Positions 1 through 8,654 of a DNA stretch of 64,000 bases are shown in pieces. Position numbers and translations under genes: made by a program. The stretch is taken from contig CAVXLC010000008.1 of the NCBI GenBank assembly GCA_963762545.1, forward strand, positions 186,001 through 250,000. The letters are read 5' to 3'. Every line of letters starts with the position of its first letter. The first letter of the stretch is position 1. This stretch comes from JABFSM01 sp963762545 (GTDB lineage: Bacteria; Gemmatimonadota; Gemmatimonadetes; Gemmatimonadales; GWC2-71-9). The notes under the pieces are model-generated. The model was not told where the DNA came from and did no database searches. It saw nothing but the letters and a program-made list of their open reading frames with translations.

Positions 1-126
1 AGCATCGATGTCGGCGATGGCTTCCTGCTTGAGGCGAGCCAGCCTCGGGTCGGGCGCCGCTCCCTGCGCCAGCGCCGACGTGACGAGCCAGGGGAGCGCG
101 AGCCAGCCGGCCAGTGCGCGCCTCAC
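1..126 (-). CDS. M20-family amidohydrolase, N-terminal part only (cut by window edge)
   Basis: Partial gene; only the first 42 codons are in the window. It starts with GTG at 126, overlapping the stop of the upstream amidohydrolase by four bases (GTGA), so the two are probably translationally coupled. The N-terminus is a signal peptide (basic start, hydrophobic stretch ending in SALAQG) followed by APDPRLARLKQEAIADID. This closely matches the mature N-terminus of the neighbour (APDPRLAALKQELIADID), so the two genes look like tandem paralogues. The function is inferred from that similarity alone; the catalytic part lies outside the window. Confidence 0.75.
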   Translation of the reverse strand, partial: MRRALAGWLALPWLVTSALAQGAAPDPRLARLKQEAIADIDA

Positions 127-1763
127 GGGACCGCTCCCGATCCGCAGCTCCCGTCGGCGGCCCGCACCGTCGGGTATTTGATGTTGAGCTGATCGAGATA
201 GCTCTTGTACTTCTTCGAGTCGTAGTAGTAGGGCCGCATCTGCTCCCGGTACTTCTCGAGGGTTCCCTGGTTGAGCTCGATCGCCGGCTGATCGTCGGGC
301 CGGATCAGCGGCACGTATTTCACATCCTTGGTCTGGACGTTCCGGAAGAAGTCCCATGCGTCGGAGACCAGCTTGGGGGTGAGCACGACGTCGAGCATGG
401 TCATGGCCATCGCCTTGGCGCCGGCGGTGGCCCCCTTGTGCGCCACCGGGGTGGCCATGGCGATCGCGTTGGGCCAGCTGTGCCCGGGGAGCCCGGGAAT
501 GTTGGAGGGGAACCGCAGGGTCACGGTCGGCACGGTCCAGGTCACGTCGCCGATGTCGTCGGAGCCGCCACCGCGCTTCTGCTCCTCGGCCACCGGCGGC
601 AGCAGGCCGCGGGCGACGGTGTCGAGGCCGTCGGCGCGGGGGTTCTTGAGCTCGGTCTGCAGCGCCTTGGCGAACCGCTGGTCGTCCTCGCTCCATTTGG
701 GCATGCCCACCGCCCGGATGTTCGCGGCCATCGCCTCGGCGATCGGCTTGCTGAAGTACTGGGGCCAGGCGCTGCCCATTAGCCGGACCGGGTCGAGCGT
801 CGTCCCGGTCATCATCGCCGCGCCGGCGGCGATGGAATCGCCGACGGCCCAGAGCTCCCGGATGTGGGGATAGTCGAGCTCGCGGAAGTAGTACCAGACT
901 GTGGCGTTCTGGGGGACCACGTTGGGCTGGTCGCCGCCGTTGGTGATGACGTAATGGGATCGCTGCTGCAGCCGGAGATGCTCCCGCCGGAAATTCCAGC
1001 CGATATCCATGAGCTCGACGGCGTCGAGGGCGCTCCGGCCCCGCCAGGGCGCACCGGCCGCATGGGCCGACTGGCCCCGGAAGGTGTACTGCACCGATAC
1101 CAGCCCGGTCCCGTCGCTGGAGCCCCACTGGACATCGAAGCCGTTGCTCACGTGGCTGAAGAAATTGACGTCCACGTCGTTGAAGAGTCCGGCGCGCACG
1201 TAGTAGGCCTTGCTGCCGATCAGCTCCTCGGCCACGCCGGGCCAGATCTTGATGGTGCCGGAGAGATGGTCCCGCTGCATGATCTTCTTGAGCGCCAGCG
1301 CGGCGGTGATGTTGACCGCCATCCCGCTGTTGTGGCCCTCGCCGTGGCCCGGGGCTCCCGGCACCAGCACGGCGCGGCAGGCCACCCCCGGCTTCTGGGA
1401 GGCCTGGGGGATGCCATCGATGTCGGTGCCCAGACCGATCACCGGCTTGCCGGAGCCCCAGGTGGCCACGAACGAGGTGGGAATCCCGGCGTACCCGGTC
1501 ACGACCGTGAAGCCCTCGCGGCGCAGCAGGTCGACCAGGTACTTCGAGGTCTCCACCTCCTGGAAGCCGAGCTCCCCGAAGGAGAAGATCTGGTCCACCA
1601 TCTGCTGGGTGAACGCGGCGCGGGAATCGATGTCCGCGATCAGCTCCTGTTTGAGCGCCGCGAGCCGTGGATCCGGCGCCGGGCCGGCGGGCTGCTGGGC
1701 GGCGAGCGGGGCGGCGAGGAGCGCGGGAACGAGCAATCGTAGAAAACGCGAAGAACGGCTCAC
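123..1763 (-). CDS. Exported M20-family amidohydrolase (AbgB-like)
   Basis: A 546-residue protein with a signal peptide (residues 1-22, ending APLAAQQ), so probably periplasmic. The catalytic domain has the metal-ligand region of M20/AbgB-type amidohydrolases: LGTDIDGIP at about 111-119, GHGEGHNSG at 139-147 and the AEE pair at about 178-180. The lid domain with FRGQSAHAAGAPWRGRSALD follows, as in p-aminobenzoyl-glutamate and indole-acetyl-amino-acid hydrolases. The expected reaction is hydrolysis of an N-acyl or peptide amide bond; the substrate cannot be told. The start is GTG at 1763, chosen because it directly precedes the signal peptide; no good Shine-Dalgarno sequence is seen. It is followed by a four-base overlap with a paralogue. 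Confidence 0.85.
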   Translation of the reverse strand: MSRSSRFLRLLVPALLAAPLAAQQPAGPAPDPRLAALKQELIADIDSRAAFTQQMVDQIFSFGELGFQEVETSKYLVDLLRREGFTVVTGYAGIPTSFVATWGSGKPVIGLGTDIDGIPQASQKPGVACRAVLVPGAPGHGEGHNSGMAVNITAALALKKIMQRDHLSGTIKIWPGVAEELIGSKAYYVRAGLFNDVDVNFFSHVSNGFDVQWGSSDGTGLVSVQYTFRGQSAHAAGAPWRGRSALDAVELMDIGWNFRREHLRLQQRSHYVITNGGDQPNVVPQNATVWYYFRELDYPHIRELWAVGDSIAAGAAMMTGTTLDPVRLMGSAWPQYFSKPIAEAMAANIRAVGMPKWSEDDQRFAKALQTELKNPRADGLDTVARGLLPPVAEEQKRGGGSDDIGDVTWTVPTVTLRFPSNIPGLPGHSWPNAIAMATPVAHKGATAGAKAMAMTMLDVVLTPKLVSDAWDFFRNVQTKDVKYVPLIRPDDQPAIELNQGTLEKYREQMRPYYYDSKKYKSYLDQLNIKYPTVRAADGSCGSGAVP

Positions 1764-1796
1764 GGGAGCACCGGGCTGGGAGTGGGTATGGGCGCG

Positions 1797-1826
1797 GGTG
1801 TACCCGGGATGTCTCCCGGGTACACC
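1797..1826. repeat. Perfect 13-bp inverted repeat (hairpin) between two minus-strand genes
   Basis: Arms GGTGTACCCGGGA (1797-1809) and TCCCGGGTACACC (1814-1826) are perfect reverse complements around the loop TGTC. It lies between the end of the PKD lipoprotein gene and the start of the amidohydrolase. There is no T-run after the stem on either strand, so it is not a canonical intrinsic terminator. It could be a U-less terminator, an mRNA hairpin in the amidohydrolase leader or an operator. Confidence 0.6.
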
Positions 1827-1897
1827 ACGTTAGCCCCGTCCCGGCAAGGCGTCCAGCCTGATCACACTCCTCGGGAGGATTCTCGCCCCGGCCGACC

Positions 1898-4748
1898 CTA
1901 CCTCACGCGCCGGGCGGTGAAATCGTACGAGATCTGGTAGGTCCCATCATTCGCACCGGCCTCCGGGCAGTGGCCGTTGCTATTCACCGCTCCGGCGCAA
2001 TCCACTTCCCATCGTTCCAGAAAGAAGGTGATGTTTCCGATCAGCAGGGTTCCAGTCTTCGTCGCGGTGACCGACCAGTGCACGGCGGTGTGCCTGCCTC
2101 CCACACCTGGCCACCCGGTGAGATCAACGGAGCGGGTCACCGAATGTCCGCTGAATGTGCCGCTTTCCAAGTCCCCGCCGGCGGTATTGCGCGTCGACCA
2201 CCAAATCGTCGATGAAGGAGTCGACATAAGAGGCTTTGGTGGGCTGCGCGAGCACCGCGTACGAGCCCAGCGTCGGGTCGAACCCCGGGGTACTGAGATA
2301 CCGTTGAACGTAGACGCCGGCCGGGAAGCTCTGGTTGCCGACGGTAAACCCGGAGCCCATGAAGTAGAGCAGGCCGGTATCCGGACGATGATAGAAGCCA
2401 TCCATCAAGGCCTCGATGTCCCTGCTGAAGTACAGGTGGATCACGCCAGTTCGGTCCTCCTGGACGGTCGAGGACAGCTGCCCACTGATCGTCCTGACGA
2501 GCGAAGTGAACTGCCAGATCGGGACCGCCTGATCGATCTCCACTTCCACGCTGGCCTTGCCCATGGAATTGCCGGTAGCAATGTCGACCACGGTGACCTT
2601 GACCTGATACTTCCCGGCCTTGGTCCAGGTGTGCTGGACGACGCTGTCGCCGTCGACTTGCGCGACGTTGCCGTCACCGAAGCTCCAGGAATATCTCCAA
2701 GTCGCCGGAGTCAAGGTGGCGAGATTCTTGGCCGTGAGCTTGAGGGGCGCGCTGCTGGTTCCGAAGACCGGATCGGGGAGGATGTAGATCGCCGAGGCCT
2801 GAATGCCCAGCACCTGGAAGTCGAGGTGGCGCCAGACGGTTTGACATCCGGCACAGGCCGGCACACCGCCCAGAATGTGAATGCCCACCGTCTCGCCGCC
2901 CGGAGGAACCTTGAAGGTGACGCTGCCGGTGGTGCGGTCCGTCGCGATCTGCGCCCCCGCCTGGGTGTACACGTCGAGCGCGGCCAGCCCTGCCGTCGGC
3001 CCGGGGATGGCGCGCTGGCAGGTCGGACAAAAGGCCCGCAGCTTCACGTCGGTCCAGCCGATGCTGATGTGATTGCCCGGGAGATCGGTCCAGAGCTGCA
3101 GGTCTTCGTCGAAGTATTGAATCGTGTACGCCGGGAAGACCGAGGCCCCTACCGGCCCGCCCTGGAACATCGCCAAAAAGTTGGTCTTGAGGCGCGCGAA
3201 GTTGATCATGGCGCTCTCGGCGACGAAGTGGAATCGGGTGGCGGTAAAGGGAGGGATCCCGGTCATCATCCCCAGCTGGATCGGCTGAAAATGCCCGTTC
3301 ACAAACGGGATCTTGATGGTCGAGCCAGGATGGTCGGGATCGGCGGCCCAGACCTCGGTTCGATTCATCTGGTACACCAGCAGACCGACAAAGCCGCCGG
3401 ATGCCGGCGGACCGTCGGCGATGAGCATCTGGGGTCGGCCGGTCTGGGCCAGGGCCGCGAGCAGACCGAAAAAGTTCAACTGGTCGACATTGCGCTGGTT
3501 GAGCAGCCTGCCGACGAGACTCAGATTCTCGACACTGGCGATGGCCGCCTGCGTGCCGGGCCAGTCCACATCGGTTTCCGCAAGGGAGGCAACCCGGTAG
3601 CCGAGGTTGTCGCCGGCCCAGAACGCCTTGAAGTTGAGGTTGTAGGTCCCGAACAGTCTCGGCGTGCTGGCCGAAGAGTAGCTGTACCAGTGATAGTAGA
3701 GCTCGGACAACGAGGTCCCGGTTATCTCTCCCACGGGGGAGATGTACGAGCCGTTGTTGGGGAATTCCCAGGCGTCGACGGCGGGATCGAATCCGGAATT
3801 GACGCTGGCTCCGGCGTTGAACGCGGCGAACGCGGTGGCCGCATCCGCGGGAAAGGCGGCTGCGAGAATCCCCACCGAGAACGGCAGCGCCGCGGGCCCC
3901 GGCGCCAACGGCGCCGAGGCAGCCGGGCCGGCCGGTTGCAGCATGAGCTCGCTCGAGAAGTGCCGGGTGGCGATGGTAAATGAGGTATCAGTGAGCCCCA
4001 CGACCGGAAGGCCCTCGATGGTCCCGTTCGAGGCGTTCCAGGCGAGGGCCATCACCATGGAATCGGGGCCCGTGCGCCGCGGCAGCGTGAGGAGCAACAG
4101 GGAATCGCGAGATTCCCTGATCGGTGCTCACGATCACGATGGGATCGGTGATCCGCAGCTTGAGCATCGACGGGCCGGCAGTCGCGGAGCGGGTCTCGAT
4201 GCGCCAGTGGCTCGCACCGGGATACGCACCGGCTGGAATGGTGAGCTGGGTCCCGCTCAGCCGGTCTCCCGCCTTGACGTAGCTGATGGTACCGCCCGAC
4301 GGTCCGATCGTCGCATCGGCCAGGAGCACGGTCGGGAACACCGCCGCGGCAGTGAACGTGGCGGCGGGAAGACTCGCGACGGTAGCCGTCAGCCGGTTGG
4401 TCCCCTCGACGGGGCCGAGGGTCCAATCACCCGCCATAGCAACCCCATCGGCTCCGGTGGTGGCGGTGGCGCCGGTTATGCTCCCGCCGCCTCCGCTCAC
4501 CGCAAAGGTCACCGGAATCCCCGGAACCGGCCGGCTGGCCGCGTCCCGGACCAGGGCCGCGGGACTCACCGCCACCTTGGCACCCGGGGCGGCCTCCTGA
4601 TTGTCCCCGGACTGGATCGACACCGATGCCGGTGGCCCCGGCTGAGTGAACGGCGACGGTGGGGGGCGGGGGGGGGCACCGGCTCGGTCCCCCCACCCCC
4701 ACAACCAAGCAGCAGTATCAATCCATAGACAGCGGACCGGCGGCGCAT
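1898..4748 (-). pseudogene. Large Ig/PKD-domain lipoprotein, interrupted by three frameshifts
   Basis: Four reading-frame pieces line up into one protein of about 950 residues. It starts at ATG 4748 with a lipoprotein signal (MRRRSAVYGLILLLGCGGG, lipobox LLGC). The frame breaks in the G6-C-G9 tract at 4661-4676 (one C too few on the coding strand, or two too many), resumes as a bacterial Ig-like domain (AVSPAALVRDAASRPVPGIP), breaks again near 4100-4113, then runs on in the long frame ending near 2200. A PKD domain (YSWSFGDGNVAQ ... HTWTKAGKYQVKVTV) lies in the second half. A third break at about 2188-2200 is needed to reach the natural end NDGTYQISYDFTARRVR at 1898. Such proteins sit on the cell surface; no enzymatic motif is visible. 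The breaks may be true decay or assembly errors. Confidence 0.7.
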
Positions 4749-4825
4749 CGTCTCCCCCAAGGGTGTCCTCCCTTTGAGGTGTGCCAAACCGGCGTGGAAC
4801 GGCTCATCCCTCCCGGCCGACCCGG

Positions 4826-4855
4826 TTTGCCCGCCCCCACAGCGCGCGATATAAT
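4826..4855 (+). promoter_or_regulatory. Candidate sigma-70-type promoter for the sigma/kinase operon
   Basis: TATAAT at 4850-4855 is a consensus -10 box in an otherwise very GC-rich stretch. TTGCCC (4827-4832) lies 17 bp upstream as a weak -35. Transcription would start near 4862, about 40 nt before the sigma factor ATG at 4901. The region is also the intergenic space to the divergent PKD lipoprotein gene. Confidence 0.5.
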
Positions 4856-4900
4856 CTGACCGTAACGCGCTGACCCTTGGCGATCCCCCCCCCGGCGGTG

Positions 4901-5482
4901 ATGTCCGACCCATCTCCCGCAGCCCACGAAGTCACCCGGCTGCTCCACCAGATATCCGGCGGAGACGCCTCCGCCGTCGAGCGCCTGGTGCCGCTGATCT
5001 ATGCCGAGCTTCGGCAGATCGCCGAGCGGGCCATGCGCCACGAACGGAGCGACCACACCCTCCAGCCGACCGCGCTGGTCCACGAGGCCTTCCTGCGCCT
5101 GGTCGGCAAGCCGGACCTCTCCTGGGAAAGTCGGGCTCATTTTCTCAACATCGCCGCCCAGGCCATGCGCCGGGTCTTGCTGATGCACGCCCGGGAACGC
5201 CGGGCCGCCAAGCGGGGCGGGGGCCTCGAGCGGGTGACCCTCGACGATCAGCTGATGGGTTCGGGTGAGCGCGGCATCGACCTCATCGGGCTGGACGAAT
5301 CGCTCGAGCGGCTGGCCGGGATCTTTCCGCGCAAGGCCCGCGTGGTCGAGCTGCGGTTCTTCGCCGGCCTGAACATCGAGGAAACCGCCCAGGTGCTGGA
5401 GATTTCCTCCGCGACGGTGAAACGGGAATGGGACTTTGCCCGCGCCTGGATCAGGCGCGACCTCGCCACCGAAGCCCCGTGA
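4901..5482 (+). CDS. ECF-type RNA polymerase sigma factor (Sigma70_ECF / TIGR02999 type)
   Basis: A 193-residue sigma factor with region 2 in the first half (TLQPTALVHEAFLRLVG is the hallmark of this family) and a region 4 helix-turn-helix at the end (LNIEETAQVLEISSATVKRE). It would direct RNA polymerase to its own promoter set. ATG 4901 is chosen because translation from it gives the usual family N-terminus (MSDPSPAAHEVTRLL); an in-frame TTG at 4877 would add eight low-complexity residues. No anti-sigma factor is seen. A membrane Ser/Thr kinase starts four bases after the stop, the typical partner for this family, so the kinase probably controls sigma activity. Confidence 0.9.
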   Translation: MSDPSPAAHEVTRLLHQISGGDASAVERLVPLIYAELRQIAERAMRHERSDHTLQPTALVHEAFLRLVGKPDLSWESRAHFLNIAAQAMRRVLLMHARERRAAKRGGGLERVTLDDQLMGSGERGIDLIGLDESLERLAGIFPRKARVVELRFFAGLNIEETAQVLEISSATVKREWDFARAWIRRDLATEAP

Positions 5483-5486
5483 CGAG

Positions 5487-8045
5487 ATGAGCGACCCACT
5501 CTTCTGGACCGCGGTGGACGAGCTCTTCACCGCGGCGCTCGCGCTCGCGCCCGGAGAGCGGCGCCAGCTTCTCGCCGGCTATCAGGGTCCGCCGGGCGTG
5601 CGCCGCGAGGTGGAAAGCCTGCTTCTGGCCCACGAGTCGGAGGACGCCGAGCTGCTGCCCGGTGGCTCGCTGCCGCCGGTTTCCCTGGTGGGCCGCCGGC
5701 TGGGCCCCTGGGCGGTGGTGCGCGAAGTGGGCCGAGGCGGCATGGGAACGGTCTATGAGGGAGCGCGCCAGGACGCCCAGTTCGAGAAGCGCGTCGCGAT
5801 CAAGACGCTGCGGCTCGGCGCCGACAGCACCACCGTATTGCAGCGCTTCCGCCAGGAGCGCCAGATCCTCGCCGGCCTCCAGCACCCCAACATCGCGGGG
5901 CTGATCGACGGGGGCGTCACCGACGACGGGCTGCCCTATTTCATCCTGGAATACGTCGATGGGAAGCCGATCGACGGCTTCTGCGCCGAGCGCCGGCTCG
6001 ACCTGCGCTCTCGGCTCGACCTGTTCCGCCAGGTGGTCGGCGCGGTCCAGTACGCCCACCGGCAGCTGGTGATTCACCGCGACCTCAAGCCCAGCAACAT
6101 CCTGGTCGACCGCGAAGGGGTGGTGAAGCTGGTCGACTTCGGCATCGCCAAACTGCTGCAGTCCGACGGCCCCGACGTCACCGCGGATGCGCGGGCCCCG
6201 CTGACCATCAACTACGCCAGCCCGGAGCAGGTCAAGGGCGAGCCGATCGGCACCGCAACCGATGTCTACTCGCTCGGCGTCGTGCTCTACCGCCTGCTGA
6301 CGGGCCGGAATCCGCTCGAGCTCGACAGCCTGTCGCTGGATCGCGCCGTGACCGCCATCTGCGGCGAGACCCCTCCGCCGCCGAGCCAGGCGGCCACCGA
6401 GGAGTGGGCGGCCGGGATGCAGCTCGGCTCCGCCGATCGGCTCCGGCGGGAGCTTCGGGGGGAGCTCGACGCGATCGTGATGATGGCGCTGCGCAAAGAG
6501 CCGGATCGGCGCTATCCAACGGTGCAGGCGTTCGGGGAGGACCTGCAGCGCTTTCTGAAGGGAATGCCGGTCGCGGCGGCTCCCGATACCATGGGTTACC
6601 GGCTCGGCAAATTCGTCCGCCGCCGCCGCGGGGTGGTCGCCGCGGGGGCGGTGGCCGTGGCGGCTTTGGTGGGAGGCTCGGGCCTGGCGCTCTGGCAGGC
6701 GGCGGCGGCGCGCGCCGAGGCGCGCAAGGCGACCCGAATATCCGACTTCCTCCAGAGCATCCTCGGGGGAAATCTCACCGGACTCCAGGTCACCCGCCGC
6801 CTGCCCCAGGCCCATCTCACCCTGCAGGAGGTGCTCGACACCGCCGCGGCACATCTCCCCGGCGACCTGGCCGGCGATCCGCTGATCCGTGCCTCGCTGC
6901 ATCGCATTCTCGGGGATGGCTACGCCGCGGCGATGCGGGCTCCGTCCGCGCGGCAGCAATTCGATTCCGCCCTGGCCATTCATCTGCGGGAGAAGGGGCC
7001 CAACGACACCACGGTGGCGGTGGACCTGCTGAGCCTGGGGTTTGTGCTGGCCAGCGAGCATCCCGACAGCGCCGAGCCCCTGGGGCGGCGCGCGCTTCAG
7101 ATCCTCGACCGCCGGCACGTGCCGGATACCGCCACGATCTACGTCACGGCCTTGAACGCGATAGCCCAGTGGCAGTCCTATCAGGGCAAGCTCGCCGGCG
7201 CGGAGTCGTCGTTCACCAGGTTGATCGCCGTGGAGCGGGCCCGCGCCCGGCCACGGCTGCCGTTCCTCGCCTACTCGCTCGGTGTACTGGGACTCACGCT
7301 GCACAACGAGGGCAAACTCGACAGCGCGGAGGCGACCATGCGCCGGGGCATCGCGACCTTCGACTCATCGGGCATCGGTCCCAACTCCGATGAAGCGATT
7401 CACCTCATGACCTTCGGGACCCACCTGAACTCGAAGGGCAGGGGCAAGGACGCGGTCCCGGTGCTCGAGCGATCCCGCGAGATGGCGCGGCTGACCATAC
7501 CACCCACCAATGCCATTCATCTCCAGATCGGGATGGCGCTCGCCGAGGCCCGCTCGATCGCGGGAGACACCGCGCGCGCGCATGCCGAAGCCAAGGCGGC
7601 CCTCGCCCTGATCTCCGGGCTGCCCTCCGGTTCGGAGATCAACGGGTGGCAGGCCGAATGGATCTATGCCCGGATGCTCCGGCGGGAAAAGAACGCCGAG
7701 GCGGAGGCGGCGGCGCGCCTGCAATACGCCCACGGCCTCGCCACCACGGCCGCCCTTCCCTACTATCTTGCCGATACTCACTACATGCTCGGCGCCGTGC
7801 TCAGCGATCGGGGCAAGTATGCCGAGGCCGAGCCCGCCCTGCTGGCGGCGTACACCACGGCGCGGGACAAGCTCGGCCCGGCCAATGCCCGAACCAAGCG
7901 CGGGGCGCGCGAGCTGGCCCAGCTCTATCTTCGCTGGGGCCGCGATACCCAAGCCACGCCCTTCCTCGCGATGCTCTCGCCGGAGGTGGCGGACTCCGTT
8001 CGGCAGAAAATCCGTCTGGAATCTCACGGACCGCCGAAGCTGTGA
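5487..8045 (+). CDS. Membrane Ser/Thr protein kinase with C-terminal TPR-like region
   Basis: An 852-residue PknB-type kinase. The catalytic domain spans about residues 72-370: glycine loop GRGGMG (82-87), VAIK lysine (K96), catalytic HRDLKPSN (187-194), DFG (207-209) and the YASPEQ activation segment. A single membrane helix follows at about 384-404 (VVAAGAVAVAALVGGSGLAL), then an outside region of about 440 residues with TPR-like helical repeats (for example AEPALLAAYTTARDKLGPAN). All key kinase residues are present, so it should be active. ATG 5487 follows the sigma stop by four bases; the next gene starts 49 bases after its stop. The likely role is signal sensing by the outer TPR part and control of the co-encoded sigma factor; that link is inferred from gene order. 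Confidence 0.9.
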   Translation: MSDPLFWTAVDELFTAALALAPGERRQLLAGYQGPPGVRREVESLLLAHESEDAELLPGGSLPPVSLVGRRLGPWAVVREVGRGGMGTVYEGARQDAQFEKRVAIKTLRLGADSTTVLQRFRQERQILAGLQHPNIAGLIDGGVTDDGLPYFILEYVDGKPIDGFCAERRLDLRSRLDLFRQVVGAVQYAHRQLVIHRDLKPSNILVDREGVVKLVDFGIAKLLQSDGPDVTADARAPLTINYASPEQVKGEPIGTATDVYSLGVVLYRLLTGRNPLELDSLSLDRAVTAICGETPPPPSQAATEEWAAGMQLGSADRLRRELRGELDAIVMMALRKEPDRRYPTVQAFGEDLQRFLKGMPVAAAPDTMGYRLGKFVRRRRGVVAAGAVAVAALVGGSGLALWQAAAARAEARKATRISDFLQSILGGNLTGLQVTRRLPQAHLTLQEVLDTAAAHLPGDLAGDPLIRASLHRILGDGYAAAMRAPSARQQFDSALAIHLREKGPNDTTVAVDLLSLGFVLASEHPDSAEPLGRRALQILDRRHVPDTATIYVTALNAIAQWQSYQGKLAGAESSFTRLIAVERARARPRLPFLAYSLGVLGLTLHNEGKLDSAEATMRRGIATFDSSGIGPNSDEAIHLMTFGTHLNSKGRGKDAVPVLERSREMARLTIPPTNAIHLQIGMALAEARSIAGDTARAHAEAKAALALISGLPSGSEINGWQAEWIYARMLRREKNAEAEAAARLQYAHGLATTAALPYYLADTHYMLGAVLSDRGKYAEAEPALLAAYTTARDKLGPANARTKRGARELAQLYLRWGRDTQATPFLAMLSPEVADSVRQKIRLESHGPPKL

Positions 8046-8094
8046 CCGATGTCGGCAACGCCACCTTACCGCTTCCCTACCGAGGCACCCTCTC

Positions 8095-8586
8095 ATGGGC
8101 TCCAACCACGGCACGCTCCCGCCACTCCGCACCGCATTGGTCGCGGCGCTCCTCCTCGCCGCCATCGGCCTTCGCGGTCGGCCGCTCTCCGCCCAGGCGA
8201 ATAAGTGCGGCTTCGTGAAGGCCGCCGATGTCGCCGTGCTGCTGGGCGGGAGCCTCGCCCCGACGCCGCCGGGAGGAACCTGCGCCTGGAAGTCCGCCGA
8301 CGCGAAGCGGAAGCTGCTGGTCCTCACCTACAGCAAACAGATACCCGGCGAGATGGCCTATGCAGGCGCGCGCAAGAACGCCGCGGGCGACGGAGAGACC
8401 AAAGTCCTGGATGAGGCCGGTATCGGAGACAAGGCCTTCTCCATCACGGCGTCCTTCGGGGCGTCATTCATCATGTTGAAGGGTGGCCGCATGCTGCAAT
8501 TGCAGTTCTGGACCGGTGCCAAGGGCACCGAGAAGGATCGCGACGCGTTGCGAGTCCTCGCGCGGAAGGCGATCGCGGCGTTCTGA
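8095..8586 (+). CDS. Small exported protein of unknown function (CGF...LLGG half-domain)
   Basis: A 163-residue protein with a signal peptide (about 1-33, ending PLSAQA). The mature part starts NKCGFVKAADVAVLLGG and has a second cysteine in GGTCAWKSADAK. This layout (Cys-x-Phe ... LLGG ... Cys) resembles DUF3558-type extracellular domains and the two half-domains of the lipoprotein at 16515-17558 in this window. ATG 8095 has GAGG nine bases upstream. It sits between two convergent sigma/kinase modules and may be part of the first one. The family assignment is tentative; function unknown. Confidence 0.75.
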   Translation: MGSNHGTLPPLRTALVAALLLAAIGLRGRPLSAQANKCGFVKAADVAVLLGGSLAPTPPGGTCAWKSADAKRKLLVLTYSKQIPGEMAYAGARKNAAGDGETKVLDEAGIGDKAFSITASFGASFIMLKGGRMLQLQFWTGAKGTEKDRDALRVLARKAIAAF

Positions 8587-8654
8587 GTTGATCGCCCTGC
8601 GGCTGACGCGGCGCCGGGCCGGCCTGGGCGGAAGGCGCCACCGCTACGCTCCGC

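Noticed and set aside
1977..3983. Long plus-strand open frame opposite the PKD lipoprotein gene (and many similar antisense frames elsewhere, e.g. 18399-20513, 61230-63107).
   Set aside because: Their sequence is Arg/Gly/Pro/His-rich and family-less, as expected for shadows of GC-rich genes on the other strand; the opposite frames hold recognisable proteins.
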